DNA of 58,584 bases from positions 1-58,584 of the forward strand of contig JAKFYD010000050.1 of the NCBI GenBank assembly GCA_021731025.1. Direction: 5' to 3'. Made by a program: the position numbers and the translations under genes. The DNA comes from Pseudobdellovibrionaceae bacterium (GTDB taxonomy: Bacteria > Bdellovibrionota > Bdellovibrionia > Bdellovibrionales > Bdellovibrionaceae). Below the pieces are notes generated by a model that was not told the DNA's origin, did no database searches, and was given only the letters and a program-made list of their open reading frames with translations. Position 1 is the stretch's first letter. Each line of letters starts with the position of its first letter. Positions 9,005 through 18,076 of this stretch are shown piece after piece.

Positions 9005-9781
9005 TCAAAGAACTTTGGCTTCGTCGCGAAGCAGTTGAACTAAAGTCGCCACTTGTGTTAATGAATCCCCGGAAATTAGCTTTGCAGGCGGCTTTTCGGG
9101 GGGCAAAGTAAAGCCCGAAAATTTTGTTTTTTGCTCTTCAGGTGAAATGCCTAAAGTTGAAAACTCGAATTCTTTCAAAGTTTTCTTTTTAGCTTTCATT
9201 ATGCCTGGAAGACTTGCATAGCGGGGCATATTTAAGCCTTTGTTCGCAGCAATCACGGCAGCGCCAGAAAGTTGAATCACTTCCTTTGCTCCGCCCTCGA
9301 TGTCTCTTTCCACAACAAAACCATCTGCAGATTTTGAAAATTTGCTGACAACAGTTGCATGAGGCATTGATAAAAAATCAGCGATCATCTGACTGACAGA
9401 CGACGAGTTGTCATCAATAGCGACTTTACCGGTGAAGATCACATGCGCGCCACCTTCTTGCTTGATAACTTCAGCCAGGGCATGAGCCGTTGAAAAATTA
9501 TCTGTATTTTCCGGTGCATTAATTAATAAGCCTTCGTCAGCCCCCATCGCAAGGGCCGTACGCAAGACTTCAGTCGCGCGAGCCTTTGGGCCAAGAGTTA
9601 CAACAAAAACCTGTGCGCCAGGATTAGCTTCGCGAAATTTGATGGCTTCCTCGACCGCAAATTCATCATAGGGGTTCATAACCCATTTTACGCCGGCGCC
9701 ATCAACCCCAGACTGGTCAGGGAGAATCTTGATTTTAGTTTCAGTGTCAGGCACTTGTTTGATACAGACGAAAATTTTCAT
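9005..9781 (-). CDS. etfB: Electron transfer flavoprotein beta subunit
   Basis: This 258-residue small ETF subunit starts MKIFVCIKQVPDTETKIKI. It contains NPYDEFAVEEAIKFRE and ALAMGADEGLLI, with the AMP-binding region VIFTGKVAIDDNSSSV and the signature RDIEGGAKEVIQL. AGGAG lies 7 bases before the ATG. It is the first gene of the etfB-etfA-DUF374 operon and is divergent from sdhC across a 186-base gap, so fatty-acid oxidation and succinate oxidation genes sit back to back. Confidence 0.96.
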   Translation of the reverse strand: MKIFVCIKQVPDTETKIKILPDQSGVDGAGVKWVMNPYDEFAVEEAIKFREANPGAQVFVVTLGPKARATEVLRTALAMGADEGLLINAPENTDNFSTAHALAEVIKQEGGAHVIFTGKVAIDDNSSSVSQMIADFLSMPHATVVSKFSKSADGFVVERDIEGGAKEVIQLSGAAVIAANKGLNMPRYASLPGIMKAKKKTLKEFEFSTLGISPEEQKTKFSGFTLPPEKPPAKLISGDSLTQVATLVQLLRDEAKVL

Positions 9782-9967
9782 ATTGAGCTCCTGATTGTGT
9801 GGCCTAACTTATAACAAGGACCAAAAGATCTAAACACAAAAGCACCGCCTAACATGTTGCAAAACGAAAGTGGTTCCATGGACAAGACTTTGGAAAAACT
9901 GTAAAAATTAGAATGGATTCGACAACCAGCAATTTGAAAATGCTCCACGGGAACAAGGAAAACTGAC

Positions 9968-10627
9968 ATGCTTAATTTCGTTCGCTCGACTGTAGGAAAA
10001 AAGTATCTTATGGGATTGACCGGTTTGATATGGGCTGGCTTCGTTCTCACGCACATGGCGGGAAACATGCTTATCCTTGTCGATCCTAGCGCTTACAATG
10101 CGTACGGACACGGAATTGTCAGCAATAAAGCTCTTCTTTACGGAGCCGAAATTCTATTAGCCTTAGCTTTAATTATTCACGTCAGTTGTGCAGTTATACT
10201 GACTCTACAAAACAGAGCTTCTCGAGGGCGTTCTTACCGCATTGGTCCGAATGGGAATAAAGCACCCAATGTGGGTTCAAACTGGATGTTGATTCAGGGA
10301 AGCGTAATTCTTGTGTTTATTATTCTCCATTTAATTACCTTTAAGTACGGAACTTACTATGAAACCACCGTCAATGGGGTTGTGATGAGAGACCTTTCCA
10401 GACTAATTGTCGAAGTCTTTCATCAGCCTGGCTATGTGGTTTGGTACATAGTTGCTTTGGTGCTTCTTGGTTTCCATCTCACTCAAGGTGTGCGGTCCGT
10501 TTTTCAAAGTCTCGGTTTATTACATCCTGGATATCAAAATTTGATTCGCGTGGCGGGGCTTAGTTATGCCCTTATCGTTGCTGGCGGATTTATTTCTCAA
10601 CCCATTTACGTTTATTTGATTCAATAA
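9968..10627 (+). CDS. sdhC: Succinate dehydrogenase cytochrome b subunit (B-type, single membrane anchor)
   Basis: This 219-residue inner-membrane protein has five hydrophobic segments (about 12-38, 55-80, 110-135, 155-180, 190-215). That is typical of the fused SdhC anchor of type-B succinate dehydrogenases, which bind two hemes and need no SdhD. Histidines in the membrane segments (LTHMAGN, IIHVSC, ILHLITF, GFHLTQG) are candidate heme ligands. AAGGA lies 8 bases before the ATG. sdhA starts 12 bases after it. No separate sdhD is present, consistent with the B type. Confidence 0.93.
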   Translation: MLNFVRSTVGKKYLMGLTGLIWAGFVLTHMAGNMLILVDPSAYNAYGHGIVSNKALLYGAEILLALALIIHVSCAVILTLQNRASRGRSYRIGPNGNKAPNVGSNWMLIQGSVILVFIILHLITFKYGTYYETTVNGVVMRDLSRLIVEVFHQPGYVVWYIVALVLLGFHLTQGVRSVFQSLGLLHPGYQNLIRVAGLSYALIVAGGFISQPIYVYLIQ

Positions 10628-10639
10628 GGAATTCTCAAT

Positions 10640-12556
10640 ATGGCATCGATTTTAGACAGCAAGACTCCGAGTGGACCCATTGATAGCAAGTGGACGAACC
10701 ATAAGTTCAATATGAAACTGGTGAACCCAGCGAATAAAAGAAAGCACTCTGTGATCATCGTGGGAACGGGCTTAGCAGGAGCAAGTGCTGCGGCCTCGAT
10801 GGGTGAATTGGGCTACAATGTGAAATCATTCTGTGTGCAGGATTCACCTCGACGAGCCCATTCAGTGGCTGCTCAAGGTGGAATTAATGCAGCGAAAAAT
10901 TATCAGAATGATGGAGATTCTGTTTTCCGTCTTTTTTACGACACTGTGAAGGGCGGTGACTTCCGCGCTCGTGAAGCCAATGTTTATCGTTTAGCAGAAG
11001 TTTCGACTCAAATCATCGATCAATGCGTGGCTCAAGGTGTTCCCTTTGCTCGAGACTATGGTGGATTGTTGGACAATCGCTCCTTCGGTGGAGCTCAAGT
11101 CTCACGCACTTTCTATGCCCGTGGTCAAACGGGACAACAGCTTTTGTTGGGCGCTTATTCCTCGATGATGAGGCAGGTAGATCTCGGAAAAGTTAAACTC
11201 TTCCCTCGTCGGGAAATGTTAGATCTGATCATTGTCGAGGGTAAGGCTCGCGGAATTATCGTTAGAAATCTAATAACAGGTGAGATCGAAAGCCATGAAG
11301 CTGATGCGGTGATCATCGCTAGTGGCGGTTACTCGAATGTCTTTTATCTTTCAACAAATGCGATGGCCTGCGCGGTAACGGCCGCATGGAAGGCTCATAG
11401 ACGAGGAGCTTTTTTCGCTAATCCTTGTTACACACAAATTCACCCAACTTGCATTCCCGTGCATGGAGAGAGTCAGTCGAAATTAACTTTGATGTCAGAG
11501 TCCCTTCGTAATGACGGTCGAGTGTGGGTACCAAAGAAAAAAGGAGATCATCGTCCTGCCTTTGAAATCCCAGAAAGCGAAAGAGATTATTTTTTAGAGC
11601 GAATTTATCCTAGCTTTGGAAATTTGGCACCACGGGATGTTTCTTCACGACAAGCAAAATTTTTGTGCGACCAAGGTTACAGCGTAATTTCAGGGGGCGA
11701 TGCCGTTTATCTGGATTTTGCCGAAAGCATTAATCGTCTTGGTGATGACAAAATCGCCGAGCGTTATGGAAATCTCTTCCAAATGTACGAAAAAATCACG
11801 GGCGAAAATCCTTATAAGCGTCCTATGAAAATTTATCCCGCACCTCACTACACCATGGGCGGTTTGTGGGTTGATTACAATTTGATGAGCACGATTCCTG
11901 GTCTATTTGTTGGCGGTGAAGCGAACTTCTCTGATCACGGAGCAAATCGTCTTGGTGCTTCGGCTCTGATGCAAGGTTTAGCTGACGGCTATTTTGTTTT
12001 ACCAAATACAGTCAGTGATTATATCGCACAAACAAAAATGGAACCGGTGACGAAAGATCACGACGCATTTAAATCCGGCGTTGATTCTATTCAAAAAGAA
12101 ATTTCTAAACTGCTGAACATTAAAGGTTCTAGAACAGTCGAAAGCTTTCACAAAGAGCTGGGCCGAATTATGTGGAACAATTGCGGGATGTCCCGCAATG
12201 AAAAAGGTTTGAAAGAAGCCTTAGAGAAAATCCCGAAGCTTCGCGAAGAATTTTGGAACGATGTTCGTGTTCCAGGACAAGCCAATGAAATTAATCTTGA
12301 GCTGGAAAAGGCAGGACGAGTTGCTGACTTTATAGAACTGGGTGAGTTGATGTGTCGTGATGCTCTGGAAAGAAAAGAATCTTGCGGAGGACACTACCGT
12401 GAAGAGTACCAAGCTGACGGAGAAACAAAACGAGACGATGAAAAGTTTTGTCACGTAGCTGCTTGGGAGTGGAATGGCGAGAAAAAAGCCCAAACTCGAC
12501 ATACCGAAGAATTAAAATTTGAAAATATTAAATTAGCCACAAGAAGTTACAAGTAG
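10640..12556 (+). CDS. sdhA: Succinate dehydrogenase flavoprotein subunit
   Basis: This 638-residue catalytic subunit of complex II oxidises succinate to fumarate with covalently bound FAD. The dinucleotide-binding motif is [34 protein letters not shown] contains the FAD-linking histidine, and later [17 protein letters not shown] and [14 protein letters not shown] form the active site. Length and sequence style fit the long SdhA of B-type enzymes. The gene is followed by sdhB 7 bases later. Confidence 0.96.
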   Translation: MASILDSKTPSGPIDSKWTNHKFNMKLVNPANKRKHSVIIVGTGLAGASAAASMGELGYNVKSFCVQDSPRRAHSVAAQGGINAAKNYQNDGDSVFRLFYDTVKGGDFRAREANVYRLAEVSTQIIDQCVAQGVPFARDYGGLLDNRSFGGAQVSRTFYARGQTGQQLLLGAYSSMMRQVDLGKVKLFPRREMLDLIIVEGKARGIIVRNLITGEIESHEADAVIIASGGYSNVFYLSTNAMACAVTAAWKAHRRGAFFANPCYTQIHPTCIPVHGESQSKLTLMSESLRNDGRVWVPKKKGDHRPAFEIPESERDYFLERIYPSFGNLAPRDVSSRQAKFLCDQGYSVISGGDAVYLDFAESINRLGDDKIAERYGNLFQMYEKITGENPYKRPMKIYPAPHYTMGGLWVDYNLMSTIPGLFVGGEANFSDHGANRLGASALMQGLADGYFVLPNTVSDYIAQTKMEPVTKDHDAFKSGVDSIQKEISKLLNIKGSRTVESFHKELGRIMWNNCGMSRNEKGLKEALEKIPKLREEFWNDVRVPGQANEINLELEKAGRVADFIELGELMCRDALERKESCGGHYREEYQADGETKRDDEKFCHVAAWEWNGEKKAQTRHTEELKFENIKLATRSYK

Positions 12557-12563
12557 GTGTTGC

Positions 12564-13355
12564 ATGTCGGATTCAAAAAAAATTAATTTAAAGCTTCGTG
12601 TTTGGAGACAAAAAAACTCTAACGTCTCTGGAAACTTCGAAGAGTACGATGCAAAAAATGTTTCGACTGACGCATCTTTTCTAGAAATGATTGATCAGGT
12701 AAATGAAGCCTTAATCTCATCAGGCAAAGATCCCATTGCCTTTGATCATGATTGCCGAGAAGGAATTTGCGGCAGCTGTGGTTTTATGATCAATGGAAAT
12801 GCTCATGGACCTTTAAGATCAACTACTGTTTGCCAACTTCACATGCGACACTTTGAAGACGGTCAGGCGATCACTTTAGAACCCTGGCGTGCCCACGCAT
12901 TTCCTGTCATCAAAGATTTGATGGTGGATCGCGGTGCCTTTGATCGCATCATCGCTAAAGGCGGATATGTCTCTGCAAATACCGGAGGGGCTCCAGATGG
13001 AAATGCGATTCTTGTTCCTAAACCTAACGCGGATCAAGCTTTTGCATCAGCTGCCTGTATCGCCTGTGGTGCCTGTGTAGCTTCCTGTAAAAATGCCTCG
13101 TCCGCTCTTTTTACTTCAGCAAAGATCACTCACCTTTTATCATTACCGCAAGGACAAGCCGAGAGAGAAAAACGCGTTTTGAATATGGTCGATCAGATGG
13201 ATGCGGAAGGCTTCGGAGCTTGCTCCACAACAGGAGCCTGCGCTGTGGCTTGTCCGAAGGATATAAGCCTTGTGAACATTTCAAACATGAATCGCGAATA
13301 TCTTAAAGCGAGTCTTAATAAAAAACCAGAATCTCACGCCGAAGGCGAGGCTTAA
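12564..13355 (+). CDS. sdhB: Succinate dehydrogenase iron-sulfur subunit
   Basis: This 263-residue subunit wires FAD to the heme/quinone site. It binds a [2Fe-2S] cluster through [20 protein letters not shown], with a downstream Cys in TVCQLH. The [4Fe-4S] and [3Fe-4S] clusters use [13 protein letters not shown] and [15 protein letters not shown]. SdhB usually carries a final cluster Cys followed by Pro, as seen here. It closes the sdhCAB set, and a small coiled-coil gene follows after 2 bases. Confidence 0.96.
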   Translation: MSDSKKINLKLRVWRQKNSNVSGNFEEYDAKNVSTDASFLEMIDQVNEALISSGKDPIAFDHDCREGICGSCGFMINGNAHGPLRSTTVCQLHMRHFEDGQAITLEPWRAHAFPVIKDLMVDRGAFDRIIAKGGYVSANTGGAPDGNAILVPKPNADQAFASAACIACGACVASCKNASSALFTSAKITHLLSLPQGQAEREKRVLNMVDQMDAEGFGACSTTGACAVACPKDISLVNISNMNREYLKASLNKKPESHAEGEA

Positions 13356-13357
13356 GC

Positions 13358-13639
13358 ATGAGCAACGTCAATCGCAATGGAGATGCGAACCGCATAAAAG
13401 AGTACTACACCCAACGTGAAAATGATCTTCAAACGAAGCATAAGCAAAGCATTGAACAAACTCAGAAAGCTCATGAAGAAGAAGTCGGCCGTATTAAAGA
13501 AGAATCAAAAAATGAAGTTGATACGACTCTGAGCCGCATGAAAGAAAAACTTTCAGAAAAAGATCTTAAACATCAACAAGAAATTGAAGCCTTGCGCGCC
13601 ATGTATCAAAGAAAATTAGAAGACGCAAAAAAGAGCTAA
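13358..13639 (+). CDS. Small coiled-coil protein of unknown function, downstream of sdhB
   Basis: This 93-residue, highly charged protein (Glu/Lys/Gln-rich) is predicted by eye to be one long coiled coil from about residue 12 to the end. It has no signal peptide or membrane segment. The ATG is 2 bases after the sdhB stop, and GAGG at the end of sdhB can serve as its ribosome-binding site, so it is probably cotranscribed with sdhCAB. I do not recognise a family. Whether it has a role in complex II or is merely carried along is unknown. Confidence 0.7.
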   Translation: MSNVNRNGDANRIKEYYTQRENDLQTKHKQSIEQTQKAHEEEVGRIKEESKNEVDTTLSRMKEKLSEKDLKHQQEIEALRAMYQRKLEDAKKS

Positions 13640-13671
13640 AACCCTTAGTGTGCGTAATTCCTTGAATCTCC

Positions 13672-13696
13672 TAAAACCCGCGTCCACAGCGGTTTT
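13672..13696 (+). terminator. Possible weak terminator after the sdh operon
   Basis: AAAACC...GCGGTTTT forms a short stem (one bulged C) over a 7-base loop, with only four Ts at its 3' side. The position, about 35 bases after the last gene of the sdh cluster, is suitable, but the T tract is poor. Confidence 0.3.
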
Positions 13697-13834
13697 CATG
13701 CGTGCTGCAGCGACAAAATTTATTTTATTTCACTAACCTCATTTTGGTGGCGGACCATCTTAGTCAACAAGGTCTCATCTTCGTCGGGATTCTGAGAATC
13801 ATCATCAGACTTAAAGACCAAACTGGGGGGGAGA

Positions 13835-14086
13835 ATGAAAAAAATTGGCGAGCTGATGACGGATCTGGGATTCCGGGAAAATGCATCCCAGGGAACTAAG
13901 GAGGCTTTTATCAAACATCTAATTCGTGCGGCCGAAGATGTTTACGTCACAACTCCCAGTGAAAAAAGTGAAATCGAAAAAAATCAACTGACACAAATCG
14001 CTGAATCTTTAGTGAAACCAAATGATGAAAAAAAATCTTCTGTGGGTGAAGTGCAACTGAGTTTTAACTTCAATGACGTCGGTTAG
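13835..14086 (+). CDS. Small conserved-looking protein of unknown function
   Basis: This 83-residue, cytoplasmic-looking protein (MKKIGELMTDLGFREN...) has a helical N-terminal half and an acidic, polar C-terminal half ending LSFNFNDVG. A very strong GGGGGGGAGA sits directly before the ATG, which supports real translation. There is no signal peptide and no recognised domain. It stands alone between the sdh cluster and the subtilase gene. Confidence 0.6.
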   Translation: MKKIGELMTDLGFRENASQGTKEAFIKHLIRAAEDVYVTTPSEKSEIEKNQLTQIAESLVKPNDEKKSSVGEVQLSFNFNDVG

Positions 14087-14156
14087 TGGTTCCATTTTTC
14101 CCCTTATTCTCGACCGACAAAAGGCCTGATCTCAATTTAAATTCATAGGCAAAAGT

Positions 14157-14176
14157 CTAAATAAGGTCTTATTTAG
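14157..14176. promoter_or_regulatory. Perfect 20-base palindrome upstream of the subtilase gene
   Basis: CTAAATAAG (14157-14165), GT, CTTATTTAG (14168-14176) is a perfect inverted repeat with a 2-base centre, about 77 bases before the subtilase start. Size and symmetry fit an operator for a dimeric repressor or activator. With a 2-base loop it is a poor RNA hairpin. Confidence 0.45.
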
Positions 14177-14252
14177 TTCCCTGAAAATGAATTCACAGTG
14201 AGTACGCCCATTATCGCGCAGTACCATTTTGGAACTAGGGGAGAAAAACCAC

Positions 14253-15902
14253 ATGTTTCAATTTTTAAACAAATTTCTTGTTTTAGGCGTTCTTGCGATC
14301 AGCACAACAACTCAAGCATCCACAAAAGATATTGCAAAAGAACCCGAGGCCGTGCCCGGAGAATATCTGGTTAAACTTTCAGATCATATTAATCTCAAGG
14401 GTGTTTCTGTTGAATCACTCTCTGAAGATTTACACTCCTCTATTAAAACTCGAATCGAAGATCAAAATATAGTTGTCATCAAAAGACCTGTTATTGAAAA
14501 ACAAAGTTCGGTGATGAAATCTCTAAAAAATAATTCTTTGGTTAAAACGATTGAACCTAATTACATCTATCGAATTAATGCTGTAACAGCGAATGATCCC
14601 CTTCTTTCAAAACTTTGGGGAATAAAAAATCTGGGACAACAAGATGCCGAGGGACAAGCGGGTCTTACGGGAATTGATATTGGTGCAACTGAGGCTTGGA
14701 ACATCCAAACAGGCTCTGAGAATGTGGTTGTTGCCGTTATCGATACGGGAGTAAAACACAATCACGAAGATCTTTCAGCCAACATGTGGACCAACGAAGC
14801 CGAGCTTACTGGTGAAACCGGAGTCGATGATGATGGCAATGGCTATATCGATGACATTCATGGATACAATGCCATTACTAATAAAGGTGATCCAATGGAT
14901 GATCACGGCCATGGAACTCACTGTGCGGGAACTATCGGAGCGCGCGGAAATGACGGTAAAGGAATCGTCGGCGTAAACTGGAATGTAAAAATCATGGGTG
15001 TAAAATTCCTTAATAAAGACGGTTCAGGAGCTCTTGAAGACGCCATCAAGGCCATTGATTACGCCACTAAAAATGGCGCAAAAATTATGAATAACTCTTG
15101 GGGCGGCGGTGCTTATTCGGAGCTTCTCGAAGAGGCCATTCAAAGAGCAAACAGCGCAGGTGCACTTTTTGTCGCTGCGGCTGGAAATGAAGCCAATAAC
15201 AATGATAGTAAACCTTCTTATCCAGCAACTTATAAAACCGACAATGTGATTTCCGTCGCAGCCATTGATAATCGCGGTCAAATAGCGACCTTCTCTAATT
15301 ACGGTAAAAAAACAGTTCACGTTGCTGCCCCTGGAGTCAATATCTACAGCACAACTTTAAAAGGTTACGAGTCTTGGTCAGGAACTTCTATGGCTGCTCC
15401 TCATGTATCTGGCGTAGCTGCTCTGCTCGCGGCTGAATTTCCTGACATGAGCCAGGTGGAAATCAAAAAGCGAATTATGGAAACCGCAAAACCTGTAGCT
15501 GGCTTGCGAAATAAAACCAGCACAAGAGCTATTGCTAATGCCTACAGTGCACTTCGAAATGAAAGAGCCCCTGCTGATTTAGATGACCCTTCCCGATGGG
15601 CGAATAAGGAATTTAAGGTCTCTAGCCCTCATCCCTATCGAGAAAGCTTTAAACAAAGTTACACGATTAAAGTTGATGGCGCTAAAGAGATCGCTGTTTA
15701 TTTTGAAAAATTTAAAACTGAAAATAAATTTGATACGGTGACTTTATCGGACAGCAATGGTAAACAGTTTGAAGTTTATAGCGGAAATAATGACGATATG
15801 ATTTCAAGCGCAGTTCCCGGTGACAGCGTAACGATCACTATCAAATCGGATTCTAGCGAATCCGATTATGGCTTTGATGTAACGAAAGTTTATTACCGAT
15901 AG
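14253..15902 (+). CDS. Secreted subtilisin-like serine protease (S8) with C-terminal CUB-like domain
   Basis: From the ATG at 14253 (549 residues) it has a signal peptide (FLVLGVLAISTTTQAS) and an I9-type inhibitor propeptide of about 90 residues. The S8 domain follows, with all three catalytic motifs: VIDTGVKHNHEDL (Asp near 162), HGHGTHCAGTIG (His near 219) and GTSMAAPHVSGVAALLA (Ser near 378). The oxyanion Asn is in AAGNEANNND. The last 90 residues (RESFKQSYTIKVDGAKEI...FDVTKVYYR) look like a beta-sandwich CUB-like domain common in exported proteases. AGGGGAG lies about 8 bases before this ATG, preferred over an upstream start at 14229. It is probably an extracellular or prey-directed protease. 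Confidence 0.93.
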   Translation: MFQFLNKFLVLGVLAISTTTQASTKDIAKEPEAVPGEYLVKLSDHINLKGVSVESLSEDLHSSIKTRIEDQNIVVIKRPVIEKQSSVMKSLKNNSLVKTIEPNYIYRINAVTANDPLLSKLWGIKNLGQQDAEGQAGLTGIDIGATEAWNIQTGSENVVVAVIDTGVKHNHEDLSANMWTNEAELTGETGVDDDGNGYIDDIHGYNAITNKGDPMDDHGHGTHCAGTIGARGNDGKGIVGVNWNVKIMGVKFLNKDGSGALEDAIKAIDYATKNGAKIMNNSWGGGAYSELLEEAIQRANSAGALFVAAAGNEANNNDSKPSYPATYKTDNVISVAAIDNRGQIATFSNYGKKTVHVAAPGVNIYSTTLKGYESWSGTSMAAPHVSGVAALLAAEFPDMSQVEIKKRIMETAKPVAGLRNKTSTRAIANAYSALRNERAPADLDDPSRWANKEFKVSSPHPYRESFKQSYTIKVDGAKEIAVYFEKFKTENKFDTVTLSDSNGKQFEVYSGNNDDMISSAVPGDSVTITIKSDSSESDYGFDVTKVYYR

Positions 15903-15904
15903 TT

Positions 15905-16573
15905 TTACTGAACTGGAGCGCAAATTTCACTGAGCTTCTGTCCATCGGGGCCTTCTTGAGCAGGCTCCGAGGTCAACACCGTGATTTTTTTGTTCAATCG
16001 ACTCTGTTGGGCTAAAGAAGAAATCATAAGCTCAACCTTATCAACAAATTTAGGGGCAATCTTTTCATCTTTCGTTTCATTCTCTTTGGCTTCAGAGTTG
16101 GGCACGGCTTGCTTCACTTTTCGAATTTTACCCAAACCAACGAGCTCTAAAAGAGCCTTCTTTTCTATCCAAATCCCCTTCAAGCTTTGAACCTTAGCTT
16201 CCCGAACCGGAGAGTTTGATGCTGTTTCGAACGTCTTAGTTGTCACACTTCCCGAATAAGTTTTATCAGGTAAAAGATAAATTTTGAGCACGTAACTGGT
16301 GTAAAAAGATTTATCGAGGGAATCAATTTTCAAGGGATTTTTGATATTAGTTAAAACGGTATAGGTTTGTGAATTATCAGTGCAGACGGCCTTCGAAAGA
16401 AGCTCTCCTTTTTCAAGCTCGATACGCTGAATATCCGCGTCTCTAAATTCGGTACTATCTTCTACCGCCTTCTTTACACTGTCCTGGCAAGCCACCAGCC
16501 CAAGCGCAAGAACAATTACACCTGTCAAAAGGATAGACATAAAAACGGTCTGTAAGTCTTCTTTATTGAACAT
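15905..16573 (-). CDS. Putative lipoprotein of unknown function
   Basis: This 222-residue protein has a long N-terminal region, a hydrophobic stretch (about 12-28) and a lipobox-like LVAC (Cys29), so it is probably a lipoprotein. The mature part is Lys/Glu-rich and mostly polar, with a low-complexity stretch NSEAKENETKDEKIAPK. No known domain was recognised. It is convergent with the subtilase gene (2 bases apart). The striking feature is upstream: its AGGAG ribosome-binding site is fully inside a perfect 11-bp hairpin (16576-16606). Confidence 0.7.
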   Translation of the reverse strand: MFNKEDLQTVFMSILLTGVIVLALGLVACQDSVKKAVEDSTEFRDADIQRIELEKGELLSKAVCTDNSQTYTVLTNIKNPLKIDSLDKSFYTSYVLKIYLLPDKTYSGSVTTKTFETASNSPVREAKVQSLKGIWIEKKALLELVGLGKIRKVKQAVPNSEAKENETKDEKIAPKFVDKVELMISSLAQQSRLNKKITVLTSEPAQEGPDGQKLSEICAPVQ

Positions 16574-16575
16574 AA

Positions 16576-16606
16576 AAACTCCTTAAATCTAATACTTAAG
16601 GAGTTT
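16576..16606 (-). promoter_or_regulatory. Hairpin sequestering the ribosome-binding site of the 15905-16573 lipoprotein gene
   Basis: Read on the minus strand, AAACTCCTTAA pairs perfectly with TTAAGGAGTTT (11 bp, 9-base loop). The 3' arm contains AGGAG, five bases before the ATG at 16573. In the mRNA this would bury the ribosome-binding site, so translation would need the hairpin to open by heat, a protein, a small RNA or ligand binding elsewhere. The pairing is read directly; the regulatory role is inferred. Confidence 0.6.
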
Positions 16607-16771
16607 CAAGTTCGGGACCAAGATTCAAATTTCTACAAGGATCGGCATAATAATGGTGCTCGTAGATTTGTCCTTCGGCTATTTAGAATGGAAAATTAAT
16701 TTTTGAGATAGATATTTCCAATAACATACTGAAAATACTAATATTTATATTATATATAAAGTTAATTTAAT

Positions 16772-16806
16772 TTTTAAAGTTAATTAACAAATAATTAACT
16801 TTAAAA
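16772..16806. promoter_or_regulatory. Perfect 15-base inverted repeat upstream of the metalloprotease gene
   Basis: TTTTAAAGTTAATTA (16772-16786) and TAATTAACTTTAAAA (16792-16806) are exact reverse complements separated by ACAAA. They lie in a very AT-rich 294-base gap, and a related AAAGTTAATTT copy occurs just upstream at about 16758. This could be an operator or a leader hairpin. A nine-codon ORF (16815-16844) with AGGGA before its ATG follows immediately, so a leader-peptide arrangement is conceivable. Confidence 0.45.
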
Positions 16807-16867
16807 GGGAAATAATGATTACTGAATCAAGTGAAAAAGCATAAGAAATGGAAACGGAGCATCCCTC

Positions 16868-18073
16868 ATGAAGAACTTTATTTTAATAATGCGTATTTTA
16901 ATTATCGTTTTTTACTTTATGTCCTTCAATGCTACTGCAGGCGAAGGTTGGGTCAGTGGTGGCGGTGAGCTTATACAAGATGCGCAAAATCCGTGGTTCA
17001 TCAAAAACACGAAGCAAGTAAAATATTGCCTTATTATTGACGAGAAAAATTTTGGACAACAACTAGAAGAAGTTCGGCCAAGAATCATAAAGGCTTTTAG
17101 CTTTTGGAAAACTCAATTCACGCAATCAGCTTATTACTTTGCTTACCCAGAGATTCGTCTCGGAGAACAAAGTTTCCAGGAAGTTAAATGTGATGAATCT
17201 CCCGACATTGTTTTTCAATTTGGGACTCTTACAGTCGAGCAAATTAAAAAAATAGAAAATCCAAATCGACATGTCGGGATCACCGTTAGAACAAGTTATG
17301 ATCGAATTAATTTGAAGGGAAAAGGATTCGTTTACATCTCCCCTCAAGAGGGGCCACTTAAGGTGGATCTTCACAGTATTAAAGATAAAAACTGGAAGCC
17401 TTGGACAGCGGCAAAAGGAGCATACCTTCTCCCGGTGCTTATCCATGAAATAGGGCATATTTTTGGAATACCTCATGACGAAGATCTTTTTCTAATGGGG
17501 CAACGAAGCGTAGAACGCATATTTTCCCTTGCAACAAATGAATCCACATCAAAATCTACGGAAGAGTACTGGCATAATTTAAACCGAAGTAATCAATTAA
17601 ATACTTACAGAATATTTTATGCAGATGGTGTTCCTCGAGATGGTTATACTTGTTATGAACCCAAGCTCCCAATTATCATCAGCCAGTTCTTTAATTTAAA
17701 TAATGATGAAAAATGTGTGTTCTTGGATGTTATTGATAAAAACTTTTCACTAAAGGTTAGCACAGGTGGATCTAAAATCACAAGACAGGTTGGTACGGCT
17801 AAGTTTAAAAATAAACGGATTCGCAGTATGCGAATTGTTGTAAAGATGTGGCTTACGAATGAACAAGTTGTTCTTAATTTACCAGTTGCTGGTATCCAAC
17901 CGACCGGCGTCGCTATGCGAGAAGATCAAGTTCTATTTCAAGGGCATTTTAATTTTGATGATGGAAAACCGGGAAAACAAATTTTTATTAATGGCGGAAT
18001 GTTGAACTCCTTAACCATTGGTGGTGAGTATGGCGGTCAAATTGTACCGGATCTGTTCGGTTACGAACCTTAG
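16868..18073 (+). CDS. Secreted metzincin-like zinc metalloprotease
   Basis: This 401-residue protein has a signal peptide (about 1-23, FNATAGEG). The zinc-binding motif HEIGHIFGIPHDED near residue 193 follows the HExxHxxGxxH pattern of metzincins. About 200 residues lie before the motif and 200 after it. The C-terminal half looks beta-rich and has no recognised domain. GGAG lies about 8 bases before the ATG. It is likely an extracellular or periplasmic protease, which suits a predatory or degradative lifestyle; the substrate is unknown. I saw no Met-turn that I could assign with certainty. Confidence 0.8.
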   Translation: MKNFILIMRILIIVFYFMSFNATAGEGWVSGGGELIQDAQNPWFIKNTKQVKYCLIIDEKNFGQQLEEVRPRIIKAFSFWKTQFTQSAYYFAYPEIRLGEQSFQEVKCDESPDIVFQFGTLTVEQIKKIENPNRHVGITVRTSYDRINLKGKGFVYISPQEGPLKVDLHSIKDKNWKPWTAAKGAYLLPVLIHEIGHIFGIPHDEDLFLMGQRSVERIFSLATNESTSKSTEEYWHNLNRSNQLNTYRIFYADGVPRDGYTCYEPKLPIIISQFFNLNNDEKCVFLDVIDKNFSLKVSTGGSKITRQVGTAKFKNKRIRSMRIVVKMWLTNEQVVLNLPVAGIQPTGVAMREDQVLFQGHFNFDDGKPGKQIFINGGMLNSLTIGGEYGGQIVPDLFGYEP

Positions 18074-18076
18074 TGC

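Noticed and set aside
13702-13899. Overlapping plus- and minus-strand ORFs of about 65 codons
   Set aside because: They conflict with the better supported gene at 13835, which has a strong ribosome-binding site.
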